Shown here piece by piece: positions 58,931 to 64,000 of a stretch of 64,000 nucleotides of DNA (position 1 is the stretch's first letter; every line of letters starts with the position of its first letter). The stretch is from Paenibacillus sp. USDA918EY (GTDB lineage: Bacteria > Bacillota > Bacilli > Paenibacillales > Paenibacillaceae). The notes below the pieces were generated by a model. It did not search any database and was not told the origin of the DNA. It was given only the letters and a program-made list of their open reading frames with translations. The position numbers were made by a program, and so were the translations under genes. Location of the stretch: NCBI RefSeq assembly GCF_009870825.1, contig NZ_WTWY01000002.1, positions 248,001 to 312,000 on the forward strand. The letters are read 5' to 3'.

Positions 58931-59377
58931 ATGGACATGTCGGAAACAATTACTGATGCAAAGACTGAACAAGCGAATGCGCCTGTCAGCCAAAATCAAC
59001 AGGATTTGCTCGACCAGCTGCTCAAGCCCGAGGTTCAGGAATCTTTGACCACTCTGGTCAACCATCTTCCAAAGCTGACCGAGCTTGTGAATGTATTGAC
59101 AAAGTCTTACGATTTCGCTCAAGCCGTGGCTACGGACAAAACGCTTAAAAGCGATACGGTCGGCGCCATTCAGGAAATGGCAACCCCGGTTATCAAATCG
59201 GTGAAATCCGTTGCCGCAAACGTGATCGAAGCAAAAGACCGCGCAGAAAGCAGTCAAGAAGTGATCGGTCTTTTTGGCCTGCTCAAATTGCTGAAAGATC
59301 CGCAAGCGCAAAAGCTGTTCCGTTTCGTGAACGCTTATCTCCAAGTCTCTGCTGAAAACGCGAAAGAACAAAAATAA
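58931..59377 (+). CDS. yjlC: DUF1641 family protein (YjlC-like)
   Basis: A 148-residue soluble protein. It is mostly helical with the DUF1641 core (LLDQLLKPEVQESLTTLVNH, then LPKLTELVNVLTKSYDFAQA and IGLFGLLKLLKDPQ). It precedes the type II NADH dehydrogenase by 38 bases, as in B. subtilis. Function unknown, presumably linked to the dehydrogenase. AAAGGAG precedes two close ATGs (58931 and 58937); the second has the better spacing. Confidence 0.88.
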   Translation: MDMSETITDAKTEQANAPVSQNQQDLLDQLLKPEVQESLTTLVNHLPKLTELVNVLTKSYDFAQAVATDKTLKSDTVGAIQEMATPVIKSVKSVAANVIEAKDRAESSQEVIGLFGLLKLLKDPQAQKLFRFVNAYLQVSAENAKEQK

Positions 59378-59414
59378 TCCACTTTAATATTTAGGTAAGG
59401 ACGGAGGAAAAACT

Positions 59415-60593
59415 ATGTCAAAACATATTGTCATTTTGGGTGCGGGATATGGCGGACTCCTCTCCGCGCTGACCGTTCGTAAATATATGAACAAAGACCA
59501 AGCGCGCGTGACCGTGGTGAACCAATATCCGACTCACCAAATCATTACCGAGCTTCACCGTCTGGCTGCAGGCAGCATCGAAGAAAAAGCGATCGCCATG
59601 CCGCTCGACAAACTGTTCAAAGGCAAAGACATCGATGTGAAAATCGCCAAAGTCGAGTCTTTCTCCGTAGACAGCAAAGAAGTTAAACTTTCGGACGGTT
59701 CCAAGCTGAGCTATGACGCGCTTGTTGTCGGCCTTGGCAGCATCACCGCTTACTTCGGCATTCCTGGACTCGACAAATACAGCATGGTGCTTAAATCCGC
59801 TGACGATGCCAACCGCATTCACCGCCATATCGAAGAACGCATCCAAGCTTACTCCCAGACAAAAGATCCGGCTGACGCAACGATCCTCATCGGCGGCGGC
59901 GGCTTGACCGGCGTCGAGCTCGTGGGCGAAATCGCCGACATCTTGCCGAACCTGACCAAAAAATACGGCATTGACCGCAGCGAGATCAAATTGATGCTCG
60001 TCGAAGCCGGCCCTAAAATTTTGCCTGTGCTTCCCGACCATCTGATCGAACGTGCGACAAAAAGTCTGGAAGACCGCGGCGTAACGTTCTTGACCGGACT
60101 GCCTGTAACGAACGTGGAAGGCAACGTGGTCGACCTGAAAGACGGCCAAAAAATCGTCACCAACACCTTCGTATGGACCGGCGGCGTGCAAGGCAATCCG
60201 CTTGTCGGCGAATCCGGCCTGGAAGTCAACCGCGGACGCGCAACCGTCAACGAATTCCTGCAGTCCACGTCCCATAAAGACGTATTCGTTGCCGGCGACA
60301 GCGCCGTATACTTCGACGAAACCGGACGTCCTTACCCTCCAACCGCGCAAATCGCATGGCAAATGGGCGAGCTGATCGGCTACAACCTGTATGCGTTCCT
60401 GAACGACAAAGCGTTCGAAAAGTTTGCTCCGGTAAACTCCGGTACGCTGGCTAGCCTTGGCCGCAAAGACGCGGTAGCGACGATCGGCGAAAACAACATT
60501 TCGCTGAAAGGTCTGCCTGCGACGCTGATGAAGGAAGCAAGTAACATCCGTTACCTTTCCCACATCAAAGCTTTGTACACGTTGGCTTATTAA
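59415..60593 (+). CDS. ndh: Type II NADH dehydrogenase
   Basis: A 392-residue peripheral membrane flavoprotein that oxidises NADH and reduces menaquinone without pumping protons. The FAD motif is VILGAGYGGLLSAL at residues 6-19. The NADH motif is LIGGGGLTGVELVGEIAD near 160, and the second FAD segment is VFVAGDSAVYFDETGRPYPPTAQIA. The C-terminal amphipathic end (YLSHIKALYTLAY) would bind the membrane. AGGACGGAGG precedes the start. Confidence 0.94.
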   Translation: MSKHIVILGAGYGGLLSALTVRKYMNKDQARVTVVNQYPTHQIITELHRLAAGSIEEKAIAMPLDKLFKGKDIDVKIAKVESFSVDSKEVKLSDGSKLSYDALVVGLGSITAYFGIPGLDKYSMVLKSADDANRIHRHIEERIQAYSQTKDPADATILIGGGGLTGVELVGEIADILPNLTKKYGIDRSEIKLMLVEAGPKILPVLPDHLIERATKSLEDRGVTFLTGLPVTNVEGNVVDLKDGQKIVTNTFVWTGGVQGNPLVGESGLEVNRGRATVNEFLQSTSHKDVFVAGDSAVYFDETGRPYPPTAQIAWQMGELIGYNLYAFLNDKAFEKFAPVNSGTLASLGRKDAVATIGENNISLKGLPATLMKEASNIRYLSHIKALYTLAY

Positions 60594-60627
60594 TATATGA
60601 ACGGAAGACTGCCGCTTTAAACGGCAC

Positions 60628-60677
60628 AACAGGGCATCCCGCACGGTCCGACGACCGGGGAGGCCCTGTTTTTTTAT
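60628..60677 (+). terminator. Terminator of the ndh operon
   Basis: AACAGGGC pairs with GCCCTGTT, with an inner CGGTC/GACCG pairing, followed by TTTTTTT. Confidence 0.88.
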
Positions 60678-60798
60678 CCATTTTCCAGCGCGCCTATGTC
60701 CCGCCGCAAAATTCGATCTTGTCCGCGTGTTCTTGGACGTCCCTCTTCTCTATATCCTAAAAAGGGAAAAGATTTATGGCAAATGCAAGGAGGACGGC

Positions 60799-61068
60799 AT
60801 GCGGAAGCTTGCGGCGGCGCAGCCTGCGGAATTTCAAGTTTGGGTTTTCACCCGCGCGGATCTGGCGAAGTTCATCATCATCGATATTGTATTCAGCTCG
60901 GCGCTTTATGCCGGTTTAAGACGGGTCAACGGGCATGACACGATTGCGATTCTCGGAAGCTCCGTTGGGACGCATTTGTGCAAATATTTGCAAAACCGCG
61001 GCCTCTTGCCCAAACTGCGGGCCGGAAAACCCGTCCGGCAGCTGCCCTGGCGCCTGACACCGGACTAG
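60799..61068 (+). CDS. Small protein of unknown function
   Basis: An 89-residue protein with one hydrophobic stretch (FIIIDIVFSSALYAGLRRVNG) and a basic end. AAGGAGG lies four to five bases before the ATG at 60799; the longer frame from 60727 lacks a site. Not recognised. It precedes the lactate-dehydrogenase-like gene by 77 bases with no terminator between. Confidence 0.55.
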   Translation: MRKLAAAQPAEFQVWVFTRADLAKFIIIDIVFSSALYAGLRRVNGHDTIAILGSSVGTHLCKYLQNRGLLPKLRAGKPVRQLPWRLTPD

Positions 61069-61145
61069 AAATAAAATAACTCGGCCGATTATGAGATTTT
61101 TATCACAATCTCGTGTACAATATTCATTGAAGGAGCGAATGAAAC

Positions 61146-62108
61146 ATGAAACGCAAAAGAAGAAGAGTTGCTATCGTAGGCTCAGGCATGGTCGGATCCA
61201 GCTGCGCTTACGCCATGATTAACCAATCCATCTGCGACGAAATCATGATGATCGACCGCACGTACGACCGGGCGCTGGCCCAGGCGCTGGACTTGTCGCA
61301 TTGCATCGATTTTACCCATACGCGGACGACCGTGTACGCCGGAACCTATGCGGATTGCGCCGATGTCGATGTCGTTATTCTGACCGCGGGAGCCAATCCG
61401 AAACCGGGACAAAACCGGATGGACGTCTTGGCCGACGCCGCCGAAATTACGCGGCAGATCGTCACGCCGATCGTCGAGAGCGGATTTCAAGGGATTTTCA
61501 TTACGGCCGCCAATCCGGTGGATATCGTTACGTATATGATATGGAAGCTTACCGGCTTTCCGCGCCACCGCGTGATCGGCACAGGCACGTCCATCGACTC
61601 GTCGCGGCTTAAAACGCTGCTGTCCGACGTTTTTTCCATCGATCCGCGCAGCGTCAGCGGGTATGCCCTGGGAGAACACGGCGAATCGCAATTCGTGGCA
61701 TGGTCGCATGTCACCATCGGCGGCAAGCCGATCCTCGACATTTTGGAGCAGCATCCGGAGCGGTTTAAGCATGTCGATCTGCATGACATCGCGCGCAAAA
61801 CGAAAGACGCCGGATGGGAAATTTTCACGCGCAAGGGCTCGACCCATTTCGGGATCGGCAGCGCCATTGCCCATATTACCCGTTCCGTGTTGAACGATGA
61901 ACATAAAATTATCGCCGTATCGGCCATCCTCGACGGGGAGTACGGGCAACACGGCGTATGCGCCGGGGTTCCGGCCATCATTAGCAGCGACGGCATTCAG
62001 GAATTGCTCGAGCTGAAGCTGAGCGAAGACGAGCGGCAGCTTTTTGGCGATTCCTGCGATTTGATCCGCCGCAATTTGGAAGGGCTCAACATGGAGCCAA
62101 TCCGATAA
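61146..62108 (+). CDS. L-lactate dehydrogenase-like 2-hydroxyacid dehydrogenase
   Basis: A 320-residue NAD enzyme of the LDH/MDH family. The NAD motif is [17 protein letters not shown], with Asp37 as the NAD-selective residue. The catalytic loop is [11 protein letters not shown], the active-site Arg/Asp lie in [10 protein letters not shown], and the His is in GEHGESQ. The position that is Gln in typical lactate dehydrogenases (and Arg in malate dehydrogenases) is Pro85, so lactate specificity is not assured. The family interconverts 2-oxoacids and 2-hydroxyacids. Confidence 0.88.
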   Translation: MKRKRRRVAIVGSGMVGSSCAYAMINQSICDEIMMIDRTYDRALAQALDLSHCIDFTHTRTTVYAGTYADCADVDVVILTAGANPKPGQNRMDVLADAAEITRQIVTPIVESGFQGIFITAANPVDIVTYMIWKLTGFPRHRVIGTGTSIDSSRLKTLLSDVFSIDPRSVSGYALGEHGESQFVAWSHVTIGGKPILDILEQHPERFKHVDLHDIARKTKDAGWEIFTRKGSTHFGIGSAIAHITRSVLNDEHKIIAVSAILDGEYGQHGVCAGVPAIISSDGIQELLELKLSEDERQLFGDSCDLIRRNLEGLNMEPIR

Positions 62109-62181
62109 CCGAGTCCACATCTTTTGCCAAAATAGGGTATAATGGAATCGATATCCAATTGAATCGGGGTGGGTCAAATTG

Positions 62182-62448
62182 ATGATGCTCGCCGCAGTTC
62201 TTGCCGTTTTGCTGATGTGCGGATTTTATTTTGCTGTAGTCTATTTCGGATTAAGATTGTTGTTTAAAAAGGTTCTTCATCGCACCTTGGACCCGATGGT
62301 ACTTTTCGCAGTCTTGATTATTTTATTGTCCTGTTTAGGCATCGGACAGCGGATTTGGTACAACCAGCCATGGGATGCGGGTATGCTGCTGATGCCGCTG
62401 TCCGCCATGGTTGTGGTTCTGCTTCGCAAAATGCGCGCACGAAAATAA
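62182..62448 (+). CDS. Small membrane protein, unknown function
   Basis: An 88-residue protein with three hydrophobic segments (LAAVLAVLLMCGFYFAVVYF, MVLFAVLIILLSCLGI, MLLMPLSAMVVVLL) and a basic end. GGGGTGG lies before; starts at TTG 62179 or ATG 62182/62185 are all possible. Not recognised. Confidence 0.6.
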   Translation: MMLAAVLAVLLMCGFYFAVVYFGLRLLFKKVLHRTLDPMVLFAVLIILLSCLGIGQRIWYNQPWDAGMLLMPLSAMVVVLLRKMRARK

Positions 62449-62462
62449 AACGGTTTTAAAAA

Positions 62463-62529
62463 GAGCCTTTCCCCGCCTTCCGGCAGATGAACATCTTGTC
62501 CGGACCGGCTGGGGCAAAGGCTCCTTTTT
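62463..62529. terminator. Bidirectional terminator
   Basis: GAGCCTTT pairs with AAAGGCTC, with CCCC/GGGG and CCGGC/GTCCGG pairings inside, then CTTTTTC. Confidence 0.75.
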
Positions 62530-62624
62530 CATTTACTGCGGACTTCGATCACTTTGAATCCGGCCATGCTACTTCCCTGGCGAATCTGCAGCCGGATGTT
62601 CCGGATGTTCATACGCGTGATGAA

Positions 62625-64000
62625 TTACCGCCCCTCCAGTCCGCTCATATCCGGCGGCACGCGGTGTTTGGTCGCCTGCTCGTACCCATAAGCAATCTTG
62701 ATCAGCGTCGGCTCGCTGAACGCGGCCCCGACAAACGTGATGCCCACCGGCCCTTTGGTAATGTAACCTCCCGGTGCGATGACGCCATCTTGCGCGTAAC
62801 CTCCCGGCACCGTAATCGCCGGATACCCCGCTCTGGCCGCGATATCATCCCCATCATCGCAACCAAGGAACAATAGCGCGTCAAGATTGTAGGTTTCGAG
62901 CGCGTAATCGATCCCCTGCGACTGCGACATCTCCTTATTGTACCGAAGCGTATCCAAATATTCCGGTTCGGATAGCGTCCCGCTTGTCGCTTCGCATTTC
63001 TCCAGCAGGTCCTGCCCGTATTTCAGGCACCGGTCGGCATGCTCGTTGTTGAACGCGATCACTTCGGCCAACGTATGTACGGGGATGCTTTCAGGAAGCT
63101 GCGCGAGATAGTCGTTGACGCCCTTTTTGAACTCGTAAACCAAGACGTTTCCGTTCCAGGACGCATCCTGACAAGGCAGCTCCACCGGATCGACGATCGT
63201 TGCTCCTTCGCTGCGCAGCGCTTCGATCGCCGCTTCGAGAATCGCCGTCCGGTCCTGATCCAGCTCTCGGAAATAAAATCTCGGAATGCCGATACGCGCC
63301 TGCTTGATGAAAGAGGCGTCTAGAAACGGGGTATAATCCGTTAAAAAACGGCCGTCGCCGGCGCGTGTTGCCGCATCGCGCTCATCCAACCCGGTCATGG
63401 CCCCCAGCATGATCGCCGCATCGGCAACGGACCGGGCCATCGGTCCGGCCGTATCCTGGGTATGCGTAATCGGGATGATGCCTGAACGGCTGACCAGTCC
63501 GACCGTCGGCTTAATGCCGACCAGCATATGTTGGCTGGCCGGGCTGATGATCGACCCGGACGTTTCCGTGCCGATGGCCGCGGCGGCCAGATTCGCCGCC
63601 ACGGCGGCGCCCGAACCGGAGCTGGAGCCGCCGACGAACAGTTCGCCCGGGCCGTATGGATTTAAGCACAGTCCCCGGCGGCTGCTGTATCCGGCCCACA
63701 TGTCGCTTGCCATAAAATTGGCCCATTCCGTCATGTTCGCCTTCCCGAGGAATACGGCCCCGGCCTTTCGCAGTTGGGCTGCGACGAATGAATCCTGCGC
63801 CGCCACGTGCTCCGCCAAAGCAATCGTGCCTGCACTTGTATGCATTGCATCAGAGGTATCAATATTATCTTTCAGGAGCAGGGGTATGCCATGCAGCGGC
63901 CCGCGGCTCCCTTTTTCATAACGTTCGTCATCGAGCGCCCTTGCGATGTTTACCGCTTCCGGATTCACTTCAATGATGGATTTCAGCTTGCCGTCGTACC
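62625..64000 (-). CDS. Amidase signature family enzyme (N-terminus beyond window)
   Basis: At least 458 residues; the frame stays open to the right edge, upstream of the first in-window GTG. The amidase-signature triad is visible: Lys in IPLLLKDNID, the cis-Ser in GGSSSGSGAAVAANLAAAAI, and the nucleophile Ser in GTETSGSIISPAS. These enzymes hydrolyse amides, but the substrate is not predictable. It resembles stand-alone amidases rather than GatA, since no gatC/gatB adjoins. Confidence 0.9.
   Translation of the reverse strand, partial: YDGKLKSIIEVNPEAVNIARALDDERYEKGSRGPLHGIPLLLKDNIDTSDAMHTSAGTIALAEHVAAQDSFVAAQLRKAGAVFLGKANMTEWANFMASDMWAGYSSRRGLCLNPYGPGELFVGGSSSGSGAAVAANLAAAAIGTETSGSIISPASQHMLVGIKPTVGLVSRSGIIPITHTQDTAGPMARSVADAAIMLGAMTGLDERDAATRAGDGRFLTDYTPFLDASFIKQARIGIPRFYFRELDQDRTAILEAAIEALRSEGATIVDPVELPCQDASWNGNVLVYEFKKGVNDYLAQLPESIPVHTLAEVIAFNNEHADRCLKYGQDLLEKCEATSGTLSEPEYLDTLRYNKEMSQSQGIDYALETYNLDALLFLGCDDGDDIAARAGYPAITVPGGYAQDGVIAPGGYITKGPVGITFVGAAFSEPTLIKIAYGYEQATKHRVPPDMSGLEGR

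Noticed and set aside
1..64000. CRISPR arrays, rRNA genes or prophage genes
   Set aside because: No regularly spaced repeats, no rRNA sequence and no phage structural genes were seen.

Overview
The window looks like a chromosomal segment of a Paenibacillus-type member of the Bacillales. Three things point there. The gene content is typical: paired YesM/YesN sugar regulators, a GlpP antiterminator, a serS T-box, YmaF, YjcZ and CcdC, a Rex-type ndh operon and DUF4179 anti-sigma factors. Ribosome binding sites are strong AGGAGG types, with frequent TTG and GTG starts. The chromosome is moderately GC-rich but carries one clearly more AT-rich block. No species can be assigned from the sequence alone.

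Layout. 1-4.6 kb: the end of a sugar ABC permease pair, divergent from a YesM/YesN two-component system. 4.7-12.6 kb: an oxidoreductase, a TetR-MATE efflux pair, and a five-gene YtrA-type GntR/ABC transporter operon with a recognisable operator. 12.7-16.5 kb: an HD-GYP protein, a probable free-standing structured RNA of about 360 nt, a polysaccharide deacetylase and a small L,D-transpeptidase. 16.5-24.2 kb: small envelope and lipoprotein genes mixed with three decayed genes (glucosaminidase, SulP, DUF523). 24.3-31.5 kb: a composite transposon bounded by two IS1380-like copies and a 5-bp target duplication. It carries a type I toxin/antitoxin locus, an Rrf2 regulator with a divergent alpha/beta hydrolase, an IS4-like transposase and gene fragments. 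It sits just upstream of ymaF. 32-44 kb: tRNA-Thr, a thiamine-binding protein, T-box-serS, the NAD(P)HX repair enzyme, glpP/glpD with leader terminators, and an MgtC-like protein. 44-47.8 kb: a sulfate uptake operon (sbp-cysT-cysW-yezD) with a decayed second yezD upstream. 47.8-58.5 kb: a lactonase, a LOG-type protein, two ECF sigma/anti-sigma modules, an Rrf2 regulator, an RlmA-type 23S rRNA methyltransferase with a macrolide-type leader peptide, an MBL/TetR pair and CcdC. 58.6-64 kb: Rex-boxed DUF1641-ndh, a lactate-dehydrogenase-like gene and a truncated amidase.

How the genes work together. Much of the window is signal-dependent control. Sugar sensing (YesMN) faces sugar uptake. Glycerol use is controlled by RNA antitermination, NADH oxidation by Rex, serS by uncharged tRNA, sulfate uptake is one operon, and cell-envelope stress is served by the two ECF modules. 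The most notable item is the leader of the rRNA methyltransferase at 52.7-52.9 kb. It encodes an eight-residue peptide ending in Arg-Leu-Arg, followed at once by a terminator hairpin and a second segment complementary to the peptide codons. This is the architecture of a macrolide-inducible attenuator.
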